36,349 bases of DNA from Syntrophobacterales bacterium GWC2_56_13 (GTDB lineage Bacteria; Desulfobacterota; Syntrophia; Syntrophales; UBA5619): positions 5,617 to 41,965 of the forward strand of contig MICJ01000010.1 in the NCBI GenBank assembly GCA_001830835.1. Direction: 5' to 3'. The translations under genes were made by a program, and so were the position numbers. Position 1 is the stretch's first letter. Each line of letters begins with the position of its first letter. The notes under the pieces were generated by a model. That model saw only the letters and a program-made list of their open reading frames with translations. It did no database searches and had not been told where the DNA came from. Shown here piece after piece: positions 1-6,791 of the stretch.

Positions 1-748
1 ATCTTGCAGGGTGAAAGTCCCTGTTGGGTAAGGGTTAGCCACCCACCCGTATCGAGTCTTGCGTCTGTGGCGGAGTCAACGAGGGTGTTGGCGAACAAAA
101 CAGGTGAAGCGTAGACAGAGAATCCTGAAGGCCGTAGGGAGGGCCGCGCCTCCTGAAGAGCTAGTACAGCTTCGAAAAAGGGATTGTTGCGGATGCCGGG
201 GGTATTAACGGTCACCGAAGGCAACACAAGATCATCCGAAATGGCGAGGATGTGAAGGTCCGCCGGAGTCCACAGGCCATGGCATGCAGGAAGAGATACG
301 TCGAAGAACTTGGGAAGCCCCATAGGCTCCTGCCGGTGAGAGAGGCTGTTGTAAGGTATACGGTTATTTAGGCACGGAAGGGGAAACCCGGACACTGAAC
401 CATACCGGAACCTAAAGGGCGGCAATGAAAACCGGACAGGGAGGCGGAGGAATACTGTCAAAGGGGAATCCCGTCGGATGCCCATGAGGTGTCTTATCAG
501 GCATAGTACTCGGAGTGTGGGAAAGCCATGTACATGGGGAAGGACCTGACGGAAGTACGGAGCCCGTAAAGGAAACTTATGCCGGACATAGTCGGATCGG
601 AGCAACATGAGCCAACCTCACTGCGGGGAATAGCGGACAAGGCGAAACTACGACTTGCGCGGAAGTGAGTACAACCGAGGAACCGGATACGGGAAAACTG
701 CACGTCCGGGTCTGTGCGGGGGGTGCCGGGTAACCGGCATTCCTACCG
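1..748 (+). mobile_element. Group II intron remnant with deleted reverse transcriptase
   Basis: The opening bases (GGGTGAAAGTCCC and the following stems) read like domain I of a bacterial group II intron, entered a little after its 5' end, which lies outside the window. The 3' end carries a domain V-like hairpin at about 680-713 (a GGAAAACT loop region between CCGGATA and GTCCGG) and a domain VI-like hairpin at about 721-742 (GGTGCCGG/CCGGCATTC), followed by CTACCG near the expected 3' splice site. Only a 29-codon stub of the reverse transcriptase lies between. The catalytic triad of domain V, normally AGC, appears as AAC, so self-splicing is doubtful. Identification rests on recalled intron sequence patterns, without an alignment. 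No other gene is seen in 1-820. Confidence 0.75.
579..668 (+). pseudogene. Truncated N-terminus of group II intron reverse transcriptase
   Basis: An ATG reading frame of 29 codons ends MPDIVGSE...TSLRGIADKAK...ARK-stop. The segment TSLRGIADKAK resembles the N-terminal start of intron-encoded (LtrA-like) reverse transcriptases, normally 400 or more residues long. The stop at 666-668 is only about 11 nt before domain V, so nearly the whole coding region has been deleted and the two ends joined. No polymerase, maturase or endonuclease domain remains. The element therefore could move only with help in trans. Confidence 0.6.
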
Positions 749-820
749 CGGAGCCCGCAATTTGATGCTTCGGTGAATAGCAGATTGTCAAAGTTGGCAA
801 GAAAGAAAGGAGAGTAAATC

Positions 821-1408
821 ATGGAAACTGTTATCAGCATTCTCAAGGTCATCCACATCGTTACCGCTATCCTAATGGCGTGGCCCTTCTATGCTCTCGT
901 CGCCGTCAATCAACGCGCTCGATTGGGTCCGCCACTGGGTGACCGAGTAGATACCTACATGGAAAACATCATTAAGAACCGCACCATCCCGTGCTTTGTG
1001 TTCCAGGGCACTGTTCTAGTGACAGGACTATCCCTGGTGCTATTGCGGGGATTGGGGTTAGATGCCCTGGTAACCAACCCAATACTGGGGCTTAAGTTCC
1101 TTCTACTCTTGGTGATCGCTGGCCTGTTGACTTACGTCCATACAAGTCTACAGCCGCGGATTGATGATCTCTTTGCTCAGACTGGCAGCAATCCTGTCCC
1201 TCAAGAAATCGCAAAGCAGATTGGTGTCAGGCGCCTACGTCGCAAACGCATTGCCTCAATATGCATGTTTGTGGTGCTGACCGTTGCCATGCTCGGAGTG
1301 CAAGCTTGGGCCCCCTTCCCGCTATGGCTAACCGTCGTTTTGGTTATTGCCATTGGAGTGTTTACGTGGCGAGCCTACAGTAGCGTCACTCCATATGGAT
1401 GGGCTTAG
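821..1408 (+). CDS. Small integral membrane protein, function unknown
   Basis: The 195-residue product has about four hydrophobic segments: residues 8-28, 62-80, 88-108 and 147-190, the last long enough to cross twice. The spacing resembles DUF2269/CopD-like membrane proteins, but I see no diagnostic metal or haem ligand pattern, so no function is assigned. The start is supported by AAAGGAGAG 8-10 nt upstream. It begins about 70 nt after the end of the group II intron remnant and its codon use is less GC-rich than the cobalamin genes downstream. It is probably monocistronic or weakly coupled to the next gene, with an 81-nt gap. Confidence 0.7.
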   Translation: METVISILKVIHIVTAILMAWPFYALVAVNQRARLGPPLGDRVDTYMENIIKNRTIPCFVFQGTVLVTGLSLVLLRGLGLDALVTNPILGLKFLLLLVIAGLLTYVHTSLQPRIDDLFAQTGSNPVPQEIAKQIGVRRLRRKRIASICMFVVLTVAMLGVQAWAPFPLWLTVVLVIAIGVFTWRAYSSVTPYGWA

Positions 1409-1489
1409 AACAGAGAAGAAAAATACCGCCGGAAAAGGGGAGGCGGCCGAGCCGCTGAACTTGGAGTTATGCCTGAAGGAAGATTAAGC

Positions 1490-1864
1490 ATGACAAATCC
1501 TATGACCGATGAACTACATAGAATTCTATCCTGCATAGGAAAAAGGGTCTCTTTCAAGTATCCTGGAAACGAGGGAGACAAACATGGCATCTTGAAAGAT
1601 CGGGCGGTTGTTGAAAGCACCAACGAAAGCGGTGCTGTGCCCTATTGGGACGTGGTTGATCTCATCGAATTCAAGGATGAAAAAGAGCCGGAATGGATAA
1701 GAATCGGTTATTATCGAAAACCGAAACATACGCTAAACTGGGGCAGCCAGACAACGATTACGGAACCTGTGTCCATCTGGAAGCGGATTTTCGTCAATGC
1801 AGCACAAGAGAAAAAGTGGTTTCGTGACTTGCTTGAAGATATTATGATTGAACTGAAGAAGTGA
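1490..1864 (+). CDS. Hypothetical protein, 124 aa
   Basis: A soluble, charged protein (MTNPMTDELHRILSC...) rich in Trp, Lys and Glu, with no signal peptide or membrane segment. I do not recognise the family. The start at 1490 is preferred over the in-frame ATG at 1469 because AAGGAAG lies 7 nt upstream of it, whereas the upstream ATG has its purine stretch too close. A strong hairpin terminator follows 22 nt after the stop. AT-richer codon use than the cobalamin operon suggests accessory DNA. Confidence 0.6.
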   Translation: MTNPMTDELHRILSCIGKRVSFKYPGNEGDKHGILKDRAVVESTNESGAVPYWDVVDLIEFKDEKEPEWIRIGYYRKPKHTLNWGSQTTITEPVSIWKRIFVNAAQEKKWFRDLLEDIMIELKK

Positions 1865-1886
1865 GTGCAAAACAAGTAGCCCGGAT

Positions 1887-1920
1887 CGCCGGGATGCTCC
1901 CGGCTCCCGGCGAGCTTTTT
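1887..1920 (+). terminator. Intrinsic terminator after the 124-aa gene
   Basis: CGCCGGGA (1887-1894) pairs perfectly with TCCCGGCG (1905-1912) around a 10-nt loop. It is followed by AGCTTTTTGTT. This is a good rho-independent terminator for the upstream gene on the + strand. Confidence 0.75.
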
Positions 1921-1942
1921 GTTATGCACAACACATAATTAA

Positions 1943-2206
1943 AAGGATTCTCCAGGGAAAAGTGCTTGCAGCGGACCCTGCCTGGAGAAGTGGCCCATAT
2001 ATTACCGCGAGACAGTTGCAGCACCCGAAGGCATAAAAGAGGAGGAGTTTGGAACAATTACAAGAGAGGATGGCAAAAAACAGACGACTTTCAGGGGCTA
2101 CCCTCTCTATTACTGGATTAATGACAAACAAAAAGGGGAAACAAATGGTCAGGGTGTGAATAATGTATGGTATGTCATTAATCCGGATAATTTCCCACCA
2201 AAGTAA
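1943..2206 (+). pseudogene. C-terminal fragment of a secreted repeat lipoprotein (COG4315-like)
   Basis: An open frame of 87 codons with no usable start codon follows an in-frame TAA at 1940-1942. It contains KDSPGKSACSGPC, then GYPLYYWINDK and TNGQGVNNVWYVINP. These are hallmarks of the secreted-repeat lipoprotein family (Lipoprotein_15, PF03640/COG4315), in which repeats of GxPLYxF..D..PG..NGQGVNGVWxVV occur after a lipoprotein signal. The signal peptide and first repeat are missing, so this is a 5'-deleted relic. The breakpoint lies just after the terminator of the preceding gene. Confidence 0.8.
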
Positions 2207-2325
2207 AAACATGACATTGCGCCGCCTAACGAATTACTCCAGCGGACGCGGGATAAGCGTGGTCAGGTTTGGGCTTTGACGATTTCCCGCGCCGTTGACT
2301 CATTTCCGAAGTCGTCAAATATCAG

Positions 2326-2345
2326 GGACGTACGGTTGTACGTCC
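2326..2345 (+). repeat. Perfect leader hairpin ahead of the dehydrogenase RBS
   Basis: GGACGTAC and GTACGTCC form a perfect 8-bp stem with a GGTT loop. It ends one base before the AAGGGGAGGG ribosome-binding site of the next gene. It could stabilise the mRNA 5' end or be a protein-binding palindrome; the sequence does not decide. Apart from this hairpin and a possible attC-like half site near 2221, nothing else is visible in 2207-2358. Confidence 0.5.
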
Positions 2346-2358
2346 AAGGGGAGGGATT

Positions 2359-3252
2359 ATGGAACGCATTGGCTTTATCGGTCTCGGCGCGATGGGCAAG
2401 CCGATGACGCGCAACCTCATGAAAGCAGGTTACCCGGCAAATGTGCTGACGCGCACGCGCTCCAGGGTCGAGGATCTGCTTGCCGAGGGCGCGGTGTGGT
2501 GCAACACGCCGAAAGAGATCGCGCAGAAGAGCGATGTCGTGATCACGATGCTGCCGGACACGCCCGACGTCGAACAGGTCGTCGCAGGCAGGGACGGCGT
2601 GTTCGACGGCGTGCGCCCGGGGATGCTGATCATCGACATGAGCACGATTTCGCCGCTTGCAGTTCGCAAGCTCGCCCACGAAGCCGAAGCGCACGGCTGC
2701 GATTTTCTTGATGCGCCGGTCAGCGGCGGCGACATTGGCGCGCGGAATGCGACGCTTTCGATCATGGTCGGCGGCAGGGAAGCGGCGTTCAATCGCGCCA
2801 TGCCCGTTTTCCAGGCGATGGGGAAAACGATTCTGCTCATCGGCGATTCGGGCGCGGGACAGATTACCAAAGCCGCGAACCAGATCCTCACCTCCATCCA
2901 TATCGAAGCGGTGGCCGAGGCGCTGGTCTTCGCTGCAAAGGCCGGCGTCGATCCGGTCAAGGTGCGTCAGGCGTTGATGGGCGGCGCGGCCTACAGCCGC
3001 ATTCTGGAATTCCACGGGCAGCGGATGATCGAGAGAAACTTCAAACCCGGCTTTCGAATGCGCCTGCATCGCAAGGATCTGGACATCACCCTGGAAGCCG
3101 GCAGGGCGTACGGCGCAGCACTGCCCGTGACTGCGCAGGTGCGCGAACTGATGACCGAAACGCTCAACGACGGACAGGGCGATATGGACAATTCCAGTTT
3201 CGTGCTCCTGCTGGAAAAGCTTTCGAACCTGCAAGGAAAGGGTTCGCTCTAA
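2359..3252 (+). CDS. NAD(P)-dependent beta-hydroxyacid dehydrogenase (3-hydroxyisobutyrate dehydrogenase family)
   Basis: This 297-residue protein has the full family signature. The N-terminal Rossmann motif is GFIGLGAMGKPM (residues 5-16), the substrate-binding loop is DAPVSGG (about 119-125), and the catalytic lysine is Lys171 in GQITKAANQ. The length is typical of MmsB/GarR/GlyR-type enzymes, which oxidise or reduce short 3-hydroxyacids such as 3-hydroxyisobutyrate or tartronate semialdehyde. The substrate cannot be told from sequence. It is preceded by AAGGGGAGGG and is cytoplasmic. It lies upstream of the cobalamin promoter and riboswitch, so it is not part of that regulon; whether it shares any function is unknown. 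Confidence 0.88.
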   Translation: MERIGFIGLGAMGKPMTRNLMKAGYPANVLTRTRSRVEDLLAEGAVWCNTPKEIAQKSDVVITMLPDTPDVEQVVAGRDGVFDGVRPGMLIIDMSTISPLAVRKLAHEAEAHGCDFLDAPVSGGDIGARNATLSIMVGGREAAFNRAMPVFQAMGKTILLIGDSGAGQITKAANQILTSIHIEAVAEALVFAAKAGVDPVKVRQALMGGAAYSRILEFHGQRMIERNFKPGFRMRLHRKDLDITLEAGRAYGAALPVTAQVRELMTETLNDGQGDMDNSSFVLLLEKLSNLQGKGSL

Positions 3253-3294
3253 GAACGGGCGGGGGGAGGGAGGAGGTTCTGCCGGACATTCTCC

Positions 3295-3323
3295 TTGACA
3301 GACGCGACGGGCTGTAATATAAG
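3295..3323 (+). promoter_or_regulatory. Sigma-70-type promoter of the cobalamin operon
   Basis: TTGACA (3295-3300) and TATAAG (3318-3323) are separated by exactly 17 nt. A start site near 3330 would place the transcript start just ahead of the riboswitch P1 stem. It is the best promoter match in the window and the evident origin of the long cob/cbi transcript. Confidence 0.8.
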
Positions 3324-3334
3324 GGAACCATATC

Positions 3335-3492
3335 CCTGCGGGTCGCCCCTCCGGGCGACAGGGAAGACGGTGCGAGTCCGTCGCGGTCCCGCCGCTGTAG
3401 CCGGGGACAAAGGCCGCTTGACGTCACTATCCGGAAAGGATGGGAAGGCGCGGCCGGAGAATGATCCGGAAGCCAGAAGACCTGCCCGCAGG
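3335..3492 (+). promoter_or_regulatory. Cobalamin (AdoCbl) riboswitch
   Basis: P1 is formed by CCTGCGGG (3335-3342) and CCCGCAGG (3485-3492), a perfect 8-bp closing stem. Inside lie recognisable B12-box elements: GGGAAGACGGTGCGAGTCCG, then GTCCCGCCGCTGTA, GGGAAGG, and the 3' GAAGCCAGAAGACCTGCC. This is the class I cobalamin aptamer layout. Binding of adenosylcobalamin should lower expression of the downstream genes, here through the terminator at 3562-3597. It is the only B12 riboswitch seen in the window and heads the whole operon. Confidence 0.95.
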
Positions 3493-3561
3493 CTGTCCTG
3501 TTGTTATGACCCTCGTGGAGAGGGGTTGCGGATCGGAACCGGATTGAGGATGAAATACGGC

Positions 3562-3597
3562 ATCCCCACGTCGAAAGGCGCGGGGATTTTTTATTTT
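3562..3597 (+). terminator. Riboswitch-controlled intrinsic terminator
   Basis: ATCCCCACG (3562-3570) pairs with CGCGGGGAT (3579-3587), with one A-C mismatch, around TCGAAAGG. A U-rich tract (TTTTTATTTT) runs to 3597. It lies between the cobalamin aptamer and cobC, so it is the likely expression platform: ligand-bound aptamer, hairpin formed, transcription stopped 13 nt before the cobC start. Confidence 0.85.
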
Positions 3598-3609
3598 GAG
3601 AGAGAACGC

Positions 3610-4215
3610 ATGACCCAGCGATTGATCCTCATCAGGCATGGAGATCTGGGAGAGAGCTGCCGCGGCTGTTACGTCGGCCGGACGGATGCGCCGCTCTCCG
3701 CGGAGGGGAGGCGTCAGGCGGCGGCCCTCGCCGGAGAGCTCGGCCCCCTGAACGGGGCGCGCATCCTCTGCAGCCCGCTCCTCCGGTGCCGCGAGACCGC
3801 CGGAATCGCTCTGGGCGCCGGTGCAACTCTTGACCTTGACGACGACCTCCGGGAGATCGATTTCGGTCGCTGGGAGGGGATGAGCTTTGCGGAGGTTGCC
3901 GCCGCCGACCCCGCCGCCGTCGACCGCTGGGCCGCCCTGGATGAGGATTTCGCCTTCCCCGGCGGCGAGGACATCGGCGCCTTCCGTGAACGGATCGGGG
4001 CGGCGGCCGGCCGGATCGCCGACGATCCGGCCGGGACCGTTGTCGCCATCACCCACGGGGGCGCCATCCGGCTTTTCATCTGCCGCTTTCTCGGACTGGA
4101 CTACCGGCAGTATCTCCTCTTTGACGTCCGTCCGGCATCCATTTCCGAGATCCGGATCGAGGACGGAAGAGGAGTCCTGACCCGCGTCAATGACACACAT
4201 CATCTGGAGGGCTGA
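3610..4215 (+). CDS. cobC: Alpha-ribazole phosphatase (histidine phosphatase family)
   Basis: The 201-residue protein starts MTQRLILIRHGD, carrying the RHG motif of the phosphoglycerate mutase-like histidine phosphatases at residues 9-11. The second catalytic region AITHGGAIR supplies the other histidine, and ITHGG is near the C-terminus as expected. CobC removes the 5'-phosphate of alpha-ribazole-phosphate or of adenosylcobalamin-5'-phosphate at the end of nucleotide-loop assembly. Its position as first gene after the B12 riboswitch and before cobU, cobT and cobS supports this over a general phosphatase. ATG 3610 was chosen because GAGAGAG lies just upstream; the open frame extends back through the riboswitch and should not be used. 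Confidence 0.9.
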   Translation: MTQRLILIRHGDLGESCRGCYVGRTDAPLSAEGRRQAAALAGELGPLNGARILCSPLLRCRETAGIALGAGATLDLDDDLREIDFGRWEGMSFAEVAAADPAAVDRWAALDEDFAFPGGEDIGAFRERIGAAAGRIADDPAGTVVAITHGGAIRLFICRFLGLDYRQYLLFDVRPASISEIRIEDGRGVLTRVNDTHHLEG

Positions 4216-4220
4216 TGCAA

Positions 4221-4318
4221 GCCCCCCGGATGCCCGGGGCGTGCGGCGTATTCGGTCGGATGCCGCAACGACAAGGGACGAGGGAAACGCCGCAGATGGG
4301 CGTTTTTCAGCAGCCTGT
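4221..4318 (+). repeat. Dispersed intergenic repeat, copy 1 (before cobU)
   Basis: This intergenic stretch (GCGGCGTATTC... to GGGCGTTTTTCAGCAGCCTG) resembles the partly palindromic intergenic repeats common in Deltaproteobacterial genomes. It shares with the copy before cbiB the arrangement: GTAC/GTATTC-type centre, GCCGCAACGAC, an ACG-rich arm, AACGCCGCA-AT/-TACGGGC, and a T-run. The ribosome-binding GGAGG of cobU starts 2 nt after it. Confidence 0.55.
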
Positions 4319-4332
4319 TGGAGGACTGGCGC

Positions 4333-4890
4333 ATGGCGGAGATCATCCTCATCACCGGCGGAAGCCGGAGCGGCAAGAGCGCCTACGCTCAGAAGATGGC
4401 GGAGGCCCTCCCCGGCCCGCGCGCTTACTTGGCGACCTCCCCCGTGATCGACGGGGAGATGGCGGAACGGGTCCGGAAGCACCGCGAGGCGAGACTCGCA
4501 TCCGACTGGGAGACTATCGAGGAGACCGACGATCTGGCCGGCGCCATCCGCCGGGCTGGCGCCTGCCGGGTGTTCCTCGTCGACTGCCTCACCCTCTGGG
4601 TCAACAACCTCCTCTACGAGGCCGAAAAACGGAGGGATGTTTTTACCGAAGAGGCAATGGCCGGCCGCTGCGGGGAGCTGATCGACGCCTGCGGGGCGTT
4701 TCCCGGCACGGTCATCTTTGTAACGAATGAACTGGGCATGGGGATCATTCCCGACAACGAACCGGCGCGGCGGTTCCGCGACTGCGCCGGACGTTGCAAT
4801 CAAATAATGGCGGAGGCGGCCGGAACGGTCACGCTCGTCGTCTCCGGCCTCCCGCTCCTTCTGAAATCGGGGGGTAAAGCCGTAGGGTGA
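4333..4890 (+). CDS. cobU: Bifunctional adenosylcobinamide kinase/adenosylcobinamide-phosphate guanylyltransferase
   Basis: The 185-residue product matches CobU: Walker A loop GGSRSGKS near the N-terminus, KHREAR containing the histidine that becomes guanylylated, VDCLTLWVNN, and a C-terminal NELGMGIIPDN...ARRFRD..GRCNQ. It phosphorylates adenosylcobinamide and transfers GMP from GTP to give AdoCbi-GDP, the substrate of CobS. ATG 4333 follows GGAGG by 8 nt; a TTG five codons earlier is less likely. It sits between cobC and cobT, all nucleotide-loop assembly enzymes. Cytoplasmic. Confidence 0.95.
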   Translation: MAEIILITGGSRSGKSAYAQKMAEALPGPRAYLATSPVIDGEMAERVRKHREARLASDWETIEETDDLAGAIRRAGACRVFLVDCLTLWVNNLLYEAEKRRDVFTEEAMAGRCGELIDACGAFPGTVIFVTNELGMGIIPDNEPARRFRDCAGRCNQIMAEAAGTVTLVVSGLPLLLKSGGKAVG

Positions 4891-4918
4891 CAACAAAAAG
4901 GAGTTGAAAGGAGTTGGA

Positions 4919-5983
4919 ATGAATTTACTGCAGGATACTATTTCTGTAATCGTCCCCCCGGACGCCGCCGTCCGGGTGCAGGCGCACAGGCGTCTGGAGT
5001 CGCTGACCATGCCTTACTGGGCGCTCGGGCGCCTCCTCGATCTCGCCGAGGACCTGGCGGGGATCACCCGCTCCATGCGGCCGCCCATCGCCCGGAAGGC
5101 GATCTTCACGATGGCCGGGGACCACGGCGTCGTCGCCGAAGGGGTGAGCAAATACCCGCAGGAGGTAACGCCCCAGATGGTTTATAACTTCGTCGCAGGC
5201 GGGGCGGGGATCAACGCCCTGGCCCGCCAGGCGGGCGCCACGGTAACCGTCGTGGACATGGGTGTAGCCGCGGATCTCAGCGAACTGGCCGCCGCGGGGA
5301 AGATCGTCTCCCGGCGGATCGGTCCTGGCACGAGGAACATGGCGCAGGGCCCGGCAATGAGCCGGGAGGAGGCGATCCGCGCCCTCGAGGCCGGCATCGA
5401 CATCGCCGGAAGGGCGGCAGAAGCGGTCGACGTCTTCGGGACGGGAGACATGGGGATCGGGAACACGACCCCCAGCAGCGCGATCGTCGCCGTCTTCAGC
5501 GGCTGCCCCGCAGCGGAGGTCACCGGCCACGGCACCGGAATCGACGAGGAGCAGTTCGCCCGCAAGGTCCGCGTCATCGAAAAAAGCCTGCAGGTGAACA
5601 GCCCCGACCCGCAGGACGGTCTGGACGTTCTCGCCAAGGTGGGCGGATTCGAGATCGGGGGGATCGCCGGCCTCATCCTGGGGGCCGCCGCGCTCAAAAA
5701 GCCGGTCGTTGTGGACGGCTTCATCTCCACCGCGGGGGCGCTCATCGCCCACTCGCTCTGCCCCACGGCGGCGGACTACATGATCGCCGCCCACCGGAGC
5801 GTGGAGAAGGGACACCGCGTCGCCCTGGAGATCTTAGGCAAGCAGCCGCTCATCGACCTCGACCTCCGTCTCGGCGAGGGAACAGGGGCGGCGCTGGCGA
5901 TGAATTTCCTGGAGGCCGCCGTCCGGGTCCTGACGGAGGTGGCCACGTTCGACGAAGCGATGGTATCGAAGGCAAACTCATGA
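4919..5983 (+). CDS. cobT: Nicotinate-nucleotide:dimethylbenzimidazole phosphoribosyltransferase
   Basis: The 354-residue length is typical of CobT. Motifs include GDHGVVAEGVSKYPQEVT (about residues 65-82), GTGDMGIGNTTPSSA, and LRLGEGTGAALAM with the catalytic glutamate at residue 320. It makes alpha-ribazole-5'-phosphate from the lower-ligand base and nicotinate mononucleotide. ATG 4919 is preferred since AAAGGAG is 5-6 nt upstream; an in-frame TTG at 4904 overlaps this ribosome-binding site. The enzyme feeds CobS, whose gene follows via a 20-codon linking frame. Confidence 0.96.
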   Translation: MNLLQDTISVIVPPDAAVRVQAHRRLESLTMPYWALGRLLDLAEDLAGITRSMRPPIARKAIFTMAGDHGVVAEGVSKYPQEVTPQMVYNFVAGGAGINALARQAGATVTVVDMGVAADLSELAAAGKIVSRRIGPGTRNMAQGPAMSREEAIRALEAGIDIAGRAAEAVDVFGTGDMGIGNTTPSSAIVAVFSGCPAAEVTGHGTGIDEEQFARKVRVIEKSLQVNSPDPQDGLDVLAKVGGFEIGGIAGLILGAAALKKPVVVDGFISTAGALIAHSLCPTAADYMIAAHRSVEKGHRVALEILGKQPLIDLDLRLGEGTGAALAMNFLEAAVRVLTEVATFDEAMVSKANS

Positions 5984-6042
5984 AAGACGACTTCGCCGCG
6001 CCACAATCACGGCTTTTGGCGCTTCTTGCGGGGGCATCATGA
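5980..6042 (+). CDS. 20-codon linking ORF between cobT and cobS
   Basis: ATG at 5980 overlaps the cobT stop (ATGA) and its own TGA at 6040-6042 overlaps the cobS ATG (ATGA). The peptide is [20 protein letters not shown]. No family is recognised. The double 4-nt overlap suggests a device for translational coupling across a gap of 55 nt in which cobS itself lacks a strong ribosome-binding site. It could equally be a shrunken remnant of a larger gene or chance. Confidence 0.35.
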   Translation: MKDDFAAPQSRLLALLAGAS

Positions 6043-6791
6043 AAAGGTTTTTAGCGGCGATCCAGTTCCTGACGATCCTGCCCCTCGCCGCGGGTCTCAG
6101 TCCCGACGAGCGGACGCTCGGGGGATCGCTCCCCTTCTTTCCCGCCGTCGGCATCCTGATCGGGGGGGCGGTCGCCGTTCTGGACTGGGGACTGGGGCAT
6201 CTCTTTCCCGTGCCGGTGACCAGCGTCTTGGCCGTCATCATGCTGATCGCAGTATCCGGCGCCCTCCACATCGACGGCCTCGCCGACACGGCGGACGGCT
6301 TTTTCAGCGCCCGCCCCCGCGAGCGGATACTCGCCATTATGAAGGACAGCCGGACCGGGCCGATGGGGGTCACGGCAATCGTCTGTGTCGTCGTCCTCAA
6401 GATCGCGCTCATCGCCTCGGTTGCCGGCCCCTGGCGCTGGTGGGTCCTCCTCCTGACGCCCCTCTCCGGCCGTTGCGCCCTGCTTACGAACATGGCCCTG
6501 CTCCCCTATGTCCGCCCGGAGGGGGGGCTCGCCGGGGTCTTTCACCGGAGCCGGTCGCGCCTCCACGCCGTCTGGTCGCTTGCTGTTCTTCTTGCCGTGG
6601 GCGGTCTTGCCGGTCGCGTTCCGGGGCTGATCGCGGGAGGGGTTGCCTTTCTCGCCGCCCTCCTCTTTGCGGCCTACAGTTTCCGGCGGATCGGCGGGCT
6701 GACCGGCGACACCTTAGGGGCGGCCTGCGAGCTCACCGAACTTTGCCCCGCCCTCGCCGCGGCGGCGCTTCTCCACGGAGGCGTCTTATGA
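6039..6791 (+). CDS. cobS: Adenosylcobinamide-GDP ribazoletransferase (cobalamin synthase)
   Basis: The 250-residue protein is strongly hydrophobic with about six membrane segments, as expected for CobS. The signature [15 protein letters not shown] lies at about residues 72-86 and [12 protein letters not shown] follows. It joins AdoCbi-GDP with alpha-ribazole (or its phosphate) in the inner membrane to give adenosylcobalamin (phosphate). The start has no strong ribosome-binding site and probably depends on coupling from upstream. Its stop overlaps the start of the next gene by 4 nt. Confidence 0.95.
   Translation: MKRFLAAIQFLTILPLAAGLSPDERTLGGSLPFFPAVGILIGGAVAVLDWGLGHLFPVPVTSVLAVIMLIAVSGALHIDGLADTADGFFSARPRERILAIMKDSRTGPMGVTAIVCVVVLKIALIASVAGPWRWWVLLLTPLSGRCALLTNMALLPYVRPEGGLAGVFHRSRSRLHAVWSLAVLLAVGGLAGRVPGLIAGGVAFLAALLFAAYSFRRIGGLTGDTLGAACELTELCPALAAAALLHGGVL

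Noticed and set aside
2263-3234. Long minus-strand frame opposite the dehydrogenase gene
   Set aside because: It mirrors a high-GC gene, has a shadow composition rich in Arg/His and no start signal.
3295-3609. Open frame running through the riboswitch into cobC
   Set aside because: The region is a structured B12 aptamer plus terminator; the phosphatase begins at MTQRLILIRHG with a ribosome-binding site at 3610.
3427-5010. 527-codon minus-strand frame opposite cobC and cobU
   Set aside because: High-GC antisense shadow of two well-supported genes and of the riboswitch.
6026-6787. Long N-terminal extension of the CobD-CbiP protein overlapping cobS
   Set aside because: That stretch is the wrong frame of cobS, Arg/Pro-rich and without protein-like patterns; CobD starts at the ATG overlapping the cobS stop.
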